Assembly: GCA_963738205.1 (NCBI GenBank)
Contig: CAVTVQ010000006.1
Coordinates: forward strand, 1-64,000
Source: DATFQE01 sp963738205
GTDB lineage: Bacteria > Actinomycetota > Thermoleophilia > Gaiellales > Gaiellaceae
Length of the DNA: 64,000 nucleotides
Direction of reading: 5' to 3'
The notes under the pieces were generated by a model that did no database searches, was not told the origin of the DNA, and was given only the letters and a program-made list of their open reading frames with translations. The position numbers and the translations under genes were made by a program. Shown here one piece after another: positions 30,348 to 44,096 of the stretch (the first letter of the stretch is position 1; the number at the start of each line of letters is the position of its first letter).

Positions 30348-30381
30348 CGCTACGCGTCCGAGTCGTGGCCATCGCTACGCG
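30337..30381. repeat. 25-base tandem duplication spanning the sdhA start
   Basis: GTCGTGGCCATCGCTACGCG occurs at 30337-30356 and 30362-30381. Each copy carries a minus-strand ATG with the first sdhA codons. The 25-base period is not a multiple of three, so the copies are in different frames. It may be an assembly error or a real small duplication. Confidence 0.6.
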
Positions 30382-30834
30382 CCTACCTCGCTACGCGCCG
30401 GCGACGGGTCGAACGTGACGACGATGACGGTGCCGAGCACGAACAGCGTGAACCCGAGCACGTAGAAGACCATGTTCGTCGCGAAGCGCACGCCGGGCGT
30501 GCGCACGTAGTCGAGCGTGATGTTGCGCAGGCCGTTGATGCCGTGGATCAGCGCGAGCGTGAGCATCATCCAGTCCCACGTGCGCCAGAACGGGCTCGCC
30601 CAGCGATCGGCGACGAAGCTGTAGTCGACGCGGTCCACCCCGCCGGCGGGCAGGTGCATGATCAGCGTGTGGCCGAGCGCCAAGCACGAGCAGCACGATG
30701 CCGCTGATCCGCATGAACAGCCACATCCAGAGCTCGAAGCCGCCGACCGGACGCTCGCGTCCCCGGCGTAGTCGCGCTGCGGGGGCGGCGGCGCCCCGCC
30801 CGCGGGGATCGGGGCGTTCGATCGTGGTCGCCAT
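30375..30834 (-). CDS. sdhD: Succinate dehydrogenase membrane anchor subunit (frameshifted)
   Basis: Second membrane anchor of complex II, about 153 residues. A charged N-terminus (MATTIERPDPRGRG) is followed by GGFELWMWLFMRISGIVLLV (helix 1), then after a break near 30680 ALGHTLIMHLPAGGVDRVDY, the segment MMLTLALIHGINGLRNITLD (helix 2) and NMVFYVLGFTLFVLGTVIVV (helix 3). His in GHTLIMHL and in ALIHGINGL are candidate heme or quinone-site residues. The stop lies 28 bases upstream of the sdhA start; the ATG lies 13 bases after the sdhC stop. The sdhCDAB order is conserved among actinobacteria. Confidence 0.8.
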
Positions 30835-30847
30835 CAGCGCGCTCCGC

Positions 30848-31251
30848 TCACAACAGGTCGATGATCTGCTTGCCCATGATCGCGGTGACGGCGAGCGCCG
30901 AGATCGAGGAACGATGGCCGCCGACGTGCGCCCGACGCGCCTTGATGTGACCGGCGAGGCTCGGGAAGAAGTCGATCAGCGTGATCTTGATGCCGTTGAT
31001 CGAGTGGAAGAGCACCGCGAGCACGAGCCCGAGCTCGAGCACGTGCACCGCGGGATTCTTGTAGGCCTCGGTGACGCGGTCGTAGGCCTCGGGACCCCAG
31101 CCGATCACGGCGGTGTCGACGATGTGGGCGAAAGGAACAGGATCACGGCGACGCCGGTGATGCGGTGGAAGATCCAGGACCACTGACCCTCGTGGCCCAT
31201 GTACACGGTCCCGAAGTCGTCCTTCTGCTTCTTGCGGAGTCTGGTCGCCAC
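30848..31251 (-). CDS. sdhC: Succinate dehydrogenase cytochrome b subunit (one frame break)
   Basis: First gene of the sdhCDAB operon, about 134 residues. VATRLRKKQKDDFGTVYMGH leads to EGQWSWIFHRITGVAVILFL and FAHIVDTAVIGWGPEAYDRV; further helices are AVHVLELGLVLAVLFHSING and ISALAVTAIMGKQIIDLL. The FHRITG motif and two later His residues are the usual heme b contacts. It starts at GTG 31251. One break near 31135. An operon promoter should lie in 31252-31328, where I see no clear boxes. Confidence 0.8.
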
Positions 31252-31328
31252 GGCTGATCACCCTCAGGCTAGTCGTCGCGCCCCGGCGAGCGAGCGTCAG
31301 CCGAGGCGTCCAGCGGACGGCGCGGAGT

Positions 31329-32036
31329 CTACTCCGTCGTCCAGGCCGCCGGCATCGAGCGCGTCATCTCAGGCGGCGATCGGCCGTGCAGGTCATGCGC
31401 AGGCGCAGCTGCCACGAGCACGCCGTCGCGGATCGGCAGGATCGTCGTCACGTAGCGCTCGTCGGCGGCGACCATCGCGTTGTGCTCGCGGATCGCGTCG
31501 GTGACGTCGTCGGGCGGCTCGCCGTCGGGCGGCACCCGGCCGTACCAGAGCGTGTTGTCGCAGATGTAGAGCCCGCCGACGCGCACCCGGTCGCGCGCGG
31601 CACGCCAGGCGTCGGGATAGCCGTGCTTGTCGATGTCGTCGTAGACGACGTCGAACTCGCCCTCGACCGCGGCGAACGAAGTGAGCGCGTCGCCGACGTG
31701 GTAGGTGCACGCGGTCCCACACGCCGGCGCGCCCGAGGTAGTCGGCGGCCTTCCGCTCGTTGGCGGCGTCGCCGTCGGTGAGGTGGATCTCGCCCTCGGC
31801 GCCGGTGGCCCTCGCGAACCAGTACGCCGAGTAGCCGAACCCCGAGCCGAGCTCGAAGACACGTCGCGCGCCGATCGAGGCGGCGAGCGGTCCAGAGCGG
31901 TGACGCCGACGTTGCGTCCGACGATCGGGAAGCCGCGCTCGCGCGCCTCGGCTTCCATCTCGAGCAGCACGGGTTCGTCGTAGCGAGCGTGCAGCGATGC
32001 GGTGTAGGCCTCGATGCGAGGGTCGACGATATCCAT
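31329..32036 (-). CDS. O-methyltransferase, caffeoyl-CoA-OMT type (frameshifted)
   Basis: SAM-dependent methyltransferase of about 235 residues. MDIVDPRIEAYTASLHARYD and EPVLLEMEAEARERGFPIVG are typical of the N-terminal helix of catechol/caffeoyl-CoA-like enzymes. After a break near 31890 the SAM motif reads RVFELGSGFGYSAYWFARAT, followed by FDVVYDDIDKHGYPDAWRAA, VRVGGLYICDNTLWYGRV and ERYVTTILPIRDGVLVA. The DxDK metal/catalytic Asp-Lys pair is present. The C-terminal 25 residues may be out of frame. The acceptor substrate is unknown. It is divergent from the SnoaL-cyclase gene at 32145. Confidence 0.7.
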   Translation of the reverse strand: MDIVDPRIEAYTASLHARYDEPVLLEMEAEARERGFPIVGRNVGVTALDRSPPRSARDVSSSSARGSATRRTGSRGPPAPRARSTSPTATPPTSGRPPTTSGAPACGTACTYHVGDALTSFAAVEGEFDVVYDDIDKHGYPDAWRAARDRVRVGGLYICDNTLWYGRVPPDGEPPDDVTDAIREHNAMVAADERYVTTILPIRDGVLVAAAPAHDLHGRSPPEMTRSMPAAWTTE

Positions 32037-32144
32037 CGACCCACGCTACTCGACGGGCATGGGCCATGCCGACGTGGGTCGGTCGATCGAGCCGCGACAC
32101 GACGCCGATTGCGCGTCCGGCGGGGAACCGAGAGACTTCCTGCG

Positions 32145-33136
32145 ATGGAGGCCTCCGAAGAGCTTCGCCACGTCATCCGGCGCTTCTTCGACGCCGTCCG
32201 CGAAGGGGACGAGGAGGCCGTGAGCCGCCGGTTCTCCCGCGAACCAGGATTCGAGCGGTTCGGGTCAGATCCCGCGGAGTGGTGGCAGGACGGCGAGGCG
32301 TCGACGCGGGTGTGGCTGCAGCAGATGCGCGAGTTGGGCGGCGGCTTCCCCTGGACGCTGGTCGGAGACGTGCACGCCATGACGGAAGGGAGCGTCGGAT
32401 GGGCGGGGCTGCGGGCGGAGTGGGCGACACCGACCGGGCCGAAGGGCTTCCGCTTGTCCTTCGTCCTGCACCTCGAGCACGGTGAGTGGAGGATCGTCCA
32501 CTGCCACGGTCGGTGCCCTCGCCGAACGAGGAGCACGGCTTCCTGCTGACGACCTCGGTCGACGACATCGCAGAGTCGGTCACGAGCTCGCGGCCCGACC
32601 TCTCGGCCACCTCGGCCGCAGATGGGACCGTGACGATCGCGTTCACCGACATCGAGGACTCCACGAGGCTGAACGGCCTCCTCGGGGACGAGCGATGGCT
32701 CGACGTCCTGCAGCGCACACAACGGCGTGTTGCAGGACGCCACTTCGGAGTTCGGGGGGGCGGTCGTGAAGAACCAGGGCGACGGGTTCATGCTCGCCTT
32801 CCCGTCGTCGCGCACGGCGATCCGATGTGCGATCGCGATCGAGCGAGGCATCGCCGAGCGCTTCCAGCGATCCGGGCTCGCCGGTGCGCGTGCGGATCGG
32901 GCTGCACGTCGGCGAGGCCCTCCGGGAAGCCGATGACTTCTTCGGACATGCGGTGGCATACGCGGCTCGCATCGCATCGTCGGCGGGCGGCGGTGAGATC
33001 GTCGTCTCCTCGCTCGTCCACGATCTCGTCGGGCAGACCGGCGAGTTCCGGTTCGGTCACGCCGCGGACGGTGGAGCTGAAGGGTATCGAAGGGTCCCAC
33101 CGCGTCTATCCCGTCGAGGTTCCCGCGCAGGCGTGA
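32145..33136 (+). CDS. SnoaL-like domain fused to a class III nucleotide cyclase domain (frameshifted)
   Basis: About 330 residues. Residues 1-125 form a SnoaL/NTF2-like domain (MEASEELRHVIRRFFDAVRE, WWQDGEASTRVWLQQMRELG, HLEHGEWRIVHCH). After a break near 32508 the cyclase homology domain follows: TIAFTDIEDSTRLNGLLGDE (metal Asp), VVKNQGDGFMLAFPS, PVRVRIGLHVGEALREADDF and FFGHAVAYAARIASSAGG, ending VELKGIEGSHRVYPVEVP. The usual Asn of the V-N-x-A-A-R transition-state site is Ala in AVAYAAR, while Arg is kept, so activity is doubtful. It may serve as a regulatory or degenerate cyclase. No membrane segment is present. Confidence 0.65.
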
Positions 33137-33161
33137 TATCGAGGAAGCCGCGATCGGACCG

Positions 33162-34803
<1,642 letters not shown>

Positions 34804-34807
34804 CCTC

Positions 34808-35179
<372 letters not shown>

Positions 35180-35220
35180 GACGCGCTGGTCACTCTAGAC
35201 CGCCTCGGTAGGCTGGTTGC

Positions 35221-39489
<4,269 letters not shown>

Positions 39490-39502
39490 GCCCTCCTTCC
39501 TA

Positions 39503-39930
39503 CTAGGCGAGCCGGCCGAGCACGAAGCCGAAGACGGCGTGCCGCCACGTCGCCTGGGCGAACGCGCGCGGGTTCGTCAGCAGCGGCGGGACGCCCCGCT
39601 CGCCGCGAGCGGGGTGGTAGCGGTCGACGAGCCCCGAGAGCGGATACAGCGCCACGTGCTCGGCCAGCGCCATGACGAGCGCGAGCTTCGGGGACGGCAG
39701 GCCCGTGCGGCGTCGAGCTTCGTCGAAGGCGAGCCCGAACGCAGCGCCGTTCGCCACATGCAGGGCGAAGCCGAGCGGATGCCAGGCCGGCCCGCGCGTC
39801 ACCGCTTTGCCGAGAACCGCCACGTCCGAGTAGTCGCAGCGGAGGAGGCGGCGGTCGAGCGGCTCGAGCAGACCCCAGACCGTCGCCGCGACGGCGCCCG
39901 CCGCGGCGGCTCGCGCGCGTCCGCTCAGTG
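39503..39930 (-). CDS. Small membrane protein coupled to the MerR regulator
   Basis: About 142 residues. Hydrophobic segments include ARAAAAGAVAATVWGLLEP, WHPLGFALHVANGAAFGLAF, LALVMALAEHVALYPLSGLV and HAVFGFVLGRLA. Charged loops contain DYSDVAVLGKAVTRG and DRYHPARGERG. It begins where the regulator at 39925 stops; the first usable start in this frame would be CTG 39930, so either a rare start is used or it begins further in. Conserved placement after a B12-binding MerR gene suggests a related light or stress output, but the function is unknown. Confidence 0.5.
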
Positions 39931-40800
39931 CATCACCTCGCGCAGCACCGGAATGGTCTTCGCCAGGTCGTTGCCGATGTAGCGGGTGCCGAGCCTCTTG
40001 GCGAGCCCGGCGGACGCGGCGGCGCCGCCGATGACGGTCGCGGGCGCGTTGGCTCGACTCAGGCCGCTGAAGGCGCGCTCGAGGGCGTCGAGGTTCTCGC
40101 GCATCGTGACGCTGTACGCCAGCAGCGACGCCTGGTGCTCGTGCGCGATCGCCACGGCGTCGGCGACGGGCGTCGACTGCCCGAGGTAGAGCGCCTGCCA
40201 GCCGTCGGCGCGGAGCAGGCACGCGAGCATCAGCAGGCCGAGCTCGTGCTGCTCGCCGGGTGCGCAGGCAAGCACGGAGACACCGCGGACTGCACCGCGC
40301 GGCTCCGCGAGCGTCCGCTCGAGGCGCGCTCGCACGGCGGCGGTCGTCAGGTGCTCCTGTCCGATGCTGAGCTCGCCGCTCGCCCAGCGGTCGCCGACAG
40401 AGACGAGACAGGGGACGATCACGTCCCGGAGCGCCTCGTCGAGCGGATAGAGCGCGAAGGCGTGGTCGAGCAGCGGGTCGAGCGTGTCGCGGCCGGCACG
40501 GGTGGCGGCGGCGAGGAGCGCGTCGCGCAGCGCCTCCGGACTACGAGGAGCTTCTCCGTGCGAGGCCGTCAGCAGCGACGCCGCCTCGCCGATCCGGTAG
40601 CCGTCCTGAAGCCGTGCTGCCAGCCATTCGACGCGACCCAGGTCCTCCTCGGAGTAGCGGCGCTGCCCGCCTGTGGTCCGCGTCGGTCTGAGCACGCCGT
40701 AACGCTGCTCCCACTTGCGAAGCGTGTGCTCGCCGACCCCCGTGCGGCGAGCGACGGCTGCGATGTTGAGCCCTCCGCCGGACACAGGCTTGAAGAGCAT
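39925..40800 (-). CDS. MerR-family regulator with B12-binding domain (CarH/LitR-like)
   Basis: Transcription factor of 291 residues. MerR helix-turn-helix at about 11-75 (LNIAAVARRTGVGEHTLRKW, then EQRYGVLRPTRTTGGQRRYS). Four-helix cap at about 95-175 with RWASGELSIGQEHL, and Rossmann cobalamin domain at about 180-290 with GEQHELGLLM and YSVTMRENL. In CarH, adenosylcobalamin binding uses Trp131, Glu141, His142 and the His of ExxH; all are present. The residue after the Trp, His132 in CarH, is Ala here, which may change the light-exposed state. It probably binds the 35-base gap to the divergent DNA glycosylase gene. Confidence 0.85.
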   Translation of the reverse strand: MLFKPVSGGGLNIAAVARRTGVGEHTLRKWEQRYGVLRPTRTTGGQRRYSEEDLGRVEWLAARLQDGYRIGEAASLLTASHGEAPRSPEALRDALLAAATRAGRDTLDPLLDHAFALYPLDEALRDVIVPCLVSVGDRWASGELSIGQEHLTTAAVRARLERTLAEPRGAVRGVSVLACAPGEQHELGLLMLACLLRADGWQALYLGQSTPVADAVAIAHEHQASLLAYSVTMRENLDALERAFSGLSRANAPATVIGGAAASAGLAKRLGTRYIGNDLAKTIPVLREVMH

Positions 40801-40835
40801 GCCGGAAATGCGCCCTGCGGCGCTACGCTCGGCGC

Positions 40836-41600
40836 ATGCCCGAGGGCGATTCGCTGCGCCGAGCGGCCCGTCGTCTGCAGCCGCTGGTAGGCCAGCGCCT
40901 GGAAGCCGAGTCGCCGCATCCGCGCGCCGCGGTGACGCGGGTGGCCGAGCGGCTGGACGGCCTCAGGCTGGAGGGCGTCGAGGCCGTTGGGAAGAACCTG
41001 CTGTTGCGCTTCGAGGGCGGCGTAGTCCTGCGCAGCCACCTCCGCATGCGCGGACGGTGGTTCGTGCGCCCCCGCGGCTCGCCCACCTTCGGACGCCCCT
41101 GGCTCGTGCTTCGCGGCGAGCGGCTGGAGGCGATCCAGGTCAACGGGCCCGTGCTCGAGCTGAACGACCGTGCAGTGCGCAGGCTCGGGCCGGACATCCT
41201 CGACCGACCGCCCGACCTCGACGCCATCGTCGTGCGCTTCTGCGGCCAGCATCCGAGCCGCGCAGTGGGCGAGGCGCTCCTCGACCAGCGGCTCGTCGCG
41301 GGCGTCGGGAACATGTGGAAGGCCGAAGCGCTGTGGGAGGCCCGCGTGTCGCCGTGGCTGCCGCTCGGCCAGGTGGGAGACGACGAGCTGCGGACGGTGC
41401 TCGACACGGTGGCCCGCATGATGCGGGCGTCGGTCGACGGGGTGCGCAGCGGGCGCTCTGTCTACCGACGCACCGGGCGACCGTGCCCGCGCTGTGGCGA
41501 GCGGATTCGCTCGCGCGGCCAGGGCGACGACAACCGGATCGCGTACTGGTGCGCCGCATGCCAGCCCGGCGAGAGAGGAGTGGGCCAGGCTGAGGCGTAA
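40836..41600 (+). CDS. DNA glycosylase/AP lyase, Fpg/Nei family
   Basis: Base-excision repair enzyme of 254 residues. N-terminal MPEGDS provides the catalytic Pro2 and Glu3. Middle: LLRFEGGVVLRSHLRMRGRW. H2TH region: EALLDQRLVAGVGNMWKAEA. C-terminal zinc finger: CPRCGERIRSRGQGDDN and YWCAACQ, with four cysteines and the DNA-contacting Arg. The GDS start and shape favour the Nei2/endonuclease VIII branch (oxidised pyrimidines) over 8-oxoguanine-specific Fpg. It is divergent from the CarH-like regulator, so its expression may respond to light or B12; that is inference. An overlapping antisense frame is not real. Confidence 0.88.
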   Translation: MPEGDSLRRAARRLQPLVGQRLEAESPHPRAAVTRVAERLDGLRLEGVEAVGKNLLLRFEGGVVLRSHLRMRGRWFVRPRGSPTFGRPWLVLRGERLEAIQVNGPVLELNDRAVRRLGPDILDRPPDLDAIVVRFCGQHPSRAVGEALLDQRLVAGVGNMWKAEALWEARVSPWLPLGQVGDDELRTVLDTVARMMRASVDGVRSGRSVYRRTGRPCPRCGERIRSRGQGDDNRIAYWCAACQPGERGVGQAEA

Positions 41601-41608
41601 GGACGACT

Positions 41609-42847
41609 GTGGTCGTCCGCGCACCGCACCTGCACGCGTCCCTTCGCGCCTTCTGCCTGGGCGCCATCGCCCACCTCGCCCGGGAGCTGGACGGCGGCTC
41701 CGAGATCCCGTTCGCCTTCGAAGGGCACGAGGCGCCGGGCCGGCCGGTGCTCTACGAGTACCGGCCGCTCGTCCGCGAGTTCGTCGAGGCGCGGGCCGAC
41801 GCCCTCGCCTCGCTGCCGGACGCGCGCGCCGCGCTCGAGGATCTGCGACGCGAGCCTGCGGCAGCGATCTTCGCCCGCGCCCACGCCCGTCCCGGCGACC
41901 GCGACCCGCTCGTCGCATCGGTGCTCCTCCCCCTGCTCGAGGCGACGGCGGAGGCGGGCGGCGGCGCGAGCTGGGACGACGACGCCTTCGAGCGCACGTA
42001 CGGGGAGATCGAGCGCTCGCTGTTCGGTTCGCGGCGGCTGTACGCAGCTGTTGCCCCGGTCGTCGGGCTGTCGCTCGGCGCGGGCGCCGATCTCGGCGGT
42101 GGCGTGCGAATCCGGGTGGCCGCGGCCGGCGAGCTTGCGGCCCATCGGCCGGATGCAGCCGGCCTCGCGCCCGCCGGCTTCGGACGGGAGCCGGACCGGC
42201 TCTGCGTGCTCGAGCTGGAGCAGGAGCTTCCTCCGGACGGCGCCGAGGCGCCCGACGCGCCGGCCGAGCTGGCGGACGCGGTGACGGCCTTGCGGCTGGC
42301 GACGGCGGGGCCGATCGCGGCCGGACCGGTGCTGTTCGAGCGGCTCGACTGGCGGCCGTACGGGATCCGGCCCGTGCTGCCCGTGGCGGCGACGGCCCCA
42401 CCCGGAGAGCCGGTTCGGCTGGACTCGCAGCGTGCGGGTCTCGCGGCCCAGCTCCGGGCTCGGCTCCCACTCGCCGACGACGACCGCGAGCTCGGCGACG
42501 CGCTCGATCGCTTCGAGCTTGCTCTCTTCCAGGAGGAGCCCTTCCGAACGGAGCAGCTACGCGGTTCGCTGGAATCGCTGCTCGGCGCGGGCGACGGGCC
42601 GTTTGCGGCGACGATGCGCGCCGCCGCGTTGCTCGGCGAGAGCGCTCGCGAGCGCACCGAGGTGTTCGGTGTCCTGCGCTCGACCGACGCCGAAGACGGC
42701 CGGCTGCTCGACGCGGTGCGCCGGGCAATCGTCGAGACGCTGCTGCACGGCTCGCGGCCGGCGCTGGTCCATACCCTGGACGAAGCGCTCCTGGGCGTGC
42801 GCCCGCGCCCGGCGGCTGCGCTCGACGCCCAGGCCGTCGCGCTGTAA
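41609..42847 (+). CDS. Hypothetical protein (412 aa)
   Basis: Soluble, Ala/Arg/Glu-rich protein starting at GTG 41609, with AAGGA just upstream, 8 bases after the glycosylase stop, so probably co-transcribed with it. Recognisable landmarks: HLHASLRAFCLGAIAHLARE, ALYEYRPLVREFVEARADAL-like helix, RLCVLELEQELPPDG, FERLDWRPYGIRPVLPVA, FELALFQEEPFRTEQLRGSL and RTEVFGVLRSTDAEDG. No signal peptide, membrane helix or known catalytic motif. I do not recognise the family. Its position suggests a link to DNA repair or the same regulon. Codon use is like its neighbours. Confidence 0.6.
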   Translation: MVVRAPHLHASLRAFCLGAIAHLARELDGGSEIPFAFEGHEAPGRPVLYEYRPLVREFVEARADALASLPDARAALEDLRREPAAAIFARAHARPGDRDPLVASVLLPLLEATAEAGGGASWDDDAFERTYGEIERSLFGSRRLYAAVAPVVGLSLGAGADLGGGVRIRVAAAGELAAHRPDAAGLAPAGFGREPDRLCVLELEQELPPDGAEAPDAPAELADAVTALRLATAGPIAAGPVLFERLDWRPYGIRPVLPVAATAPPGEPVRLDSQRAGLAAQLRARLPLADDDRELGDALDRFELALFQEEPFRTEQLRGSLESLLGAGDGPFAATMRAAALLGESARERTEVFGVLRSTDAEDGRLLDAVRRAIVETLLHGSRPALVHTLDEALLGVRPRPAAALDAQAVAL

Positions 42848-42905
42848 CGCTTTCGGCACAGAGTCGGCACAGACACGCGACACGGGCGTCGTTAGCGTCG
42901 TCCTC

Positions 42906-43130
42906 GTGGACGAGGCACGCAAAGTGATGGAACGGTTGGCCCGGATCGAGTCGCTGGAGCGCGGCGGTTGCGCCGCGGATGTGCTGCTGGCCGAGGTGCG
43001 GGCGCTGCTCCACGAGGCCGAGGCCTGGGTGCGGGCCGAGCCGACCGGCACCGACCGGGCGGCCGAGGCGCTCGACCGCTGTCGGTCCGGATTGGCGGCA
43101 GGAGTCTCCGGCGTGGAAGTGAAGGCCTAG
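42906..43130 (+). CDS. Small helical protein (74 aa)
   Basis: Starts at GTG 42906: MDEARKVMERLARIESLERG, then CAADVLLAEVRALLHEAEAW, VRAEPTGTDRAAEALDRCR and ends GVSGVEVKA. It is predicted almost entirely helical with two cysteines, without signal or membrane segment. It lies between the hypothetical gene and parA, pointing the same way. No family recognised; the even codon use and clean frame support it as real. Confidence 0.45.
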   Translation: MDEARKVMERLARIESLERGGCAADVLLAEVRALLHEAEAWVRAEPTGTDRAAEALDRCRSGLAAGVSGVEVKA

Positions 43131-43325
43131 ACGAAGCCGCCTCGACAGACAACCGAAATCGCTGGTCCCGGAGAGGCCGGAATATGCCCACGTGCGGCGA
43201 TTTTTCGCTCACACGTTGCCTGTGAAGGAGATTGCTAGCATCGGGCGAAGGAAAGAGGCTTAATGGGCCTCATGCGCCTTCTTCCGCGTTCGCACGAGCG
43301 AACGCAAACCTCCCGGGGGACACAG

Positions 43326-44096
43326 TTGGCAAGGGTTATCGCGTTCGCGAACCAGAAGGGTGGGGTCGCGAAGACGACCTCGACGCTCAATCTCGCCGTC
43401 GCGCTGCAGGAGCAGGGGCTGCGCGTGCTCATCGTCGACCTCGATCCCCAGGGCAACCTGACCATGAGCCAGGGGCTGAACCCCGACTCGATCGAACGCT
43501 CGATGTTCGACGTCCTGGTGCATCGCCTGCCCATCAGCGAAGTGATCCACGAGCAGGAGGTCCACCTCGCCGTCTCGTCGATCGACCTCGCGGGCGCCGA
43601 GCTCGCATTGTCGAGCCAGATCGGGCGCGAGCGTGCCCTCGAGAAGAGCCTCTCGCACGTCAAGGGCGACTACGACTACGTGCTCATCGACACGCCGCCG
43701 TCGCTGGGGCTGCTGACGATCAACGCGCTCGTGGCCGCGGACGGCGTGATCGTGCCCGTCCAGTGCGAGTACCTGTCTCTGCGCGGCCTCGTGCAGCTCG
43801 AGAACACGCTCTCGATGATCCGCGAGAACCTCAATCCCGAGGTGCAGATCGTCGGGATCCTGCCGACGATGTTCGACGGCCGCACGCTCCACGCCAAGGA
43901 GGCGGTCGAGATCCTCACGGAGAACTTCGGCAAGCTCGTCTTCAAGACGCGCATCCGCAAGACCGTCCGCTACGCCGAGGCGCCGGTGAAGGGCAGCTCC
44001 GTCCTCAAGTACGACCCGTCGGGGCCGGCGGCTGACGCCTACCGCGACCTTGCCAAGGAGGTGCTCAATGGCGCGAAAGCGCGCAAGCATGCGTGA
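43326..44096 (+). CDS. parA: ParA/Soj-family ATPase
   Basis: Deviant-Walker ATPase of 256 residues from TTG 43326 (MARVIAFANQKGGVAKTTST); GGGGGA lies 7 bases upstream, which makes this start better than the in-frame ATG at 43263. Motifs: KGGVAKTT (signature Lys), LIVDLDPQGNLT (Walker A'), YVLIDTPPSLGLLTINAL (Walker B) and CEYLSLRGLVQLENTL. ParA proteins position chromosomes or other cargo by ATP-driven gradients. No parB or parS-like gene follows; instead the frame overlaps ftsZ by 29 bases, suggesting that this ParA serves division-site or cell-pole positioning (inference). Confidence 0.88.
   Translation: MARVIAFANQKGGVAKTTSTLNLAVALQEQGLRVLIVDLDPQGNLTMSQGLNPDSIERSMFDVLVHRLPISEVIHEQEVHLAVSSIDLAGAELALSSQIGRERALEKSLSHVKGDYDYVLIDTPPSLGLLTINALVAADGVIVPVQCEYLSLRGLVQLENTLSMIRENLNPEVQIVGILPTMFDGRTLHAKEAVEILTENFGKLVFKTRIRKTVRYAEAPVKGSSVLKYDPSGPAADAYRDLAKEVLNGAKARKHA

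Noticed and set aside
28905..30707. Long plus-strand open frame antisense to sdhA and sdhD
   Set aside because: High-GC shadow frame; the minus strand encodes clearly conserved SdhA and SdhD, and the plus product has no recognisable motifs.
40569..43013. Long minus-strand frame of about 800 residues
   Set aside because: Antisense shadow of the glycosylase and the 412-residue gene; Arg/Pro-rich composition typical of a wrong frame.
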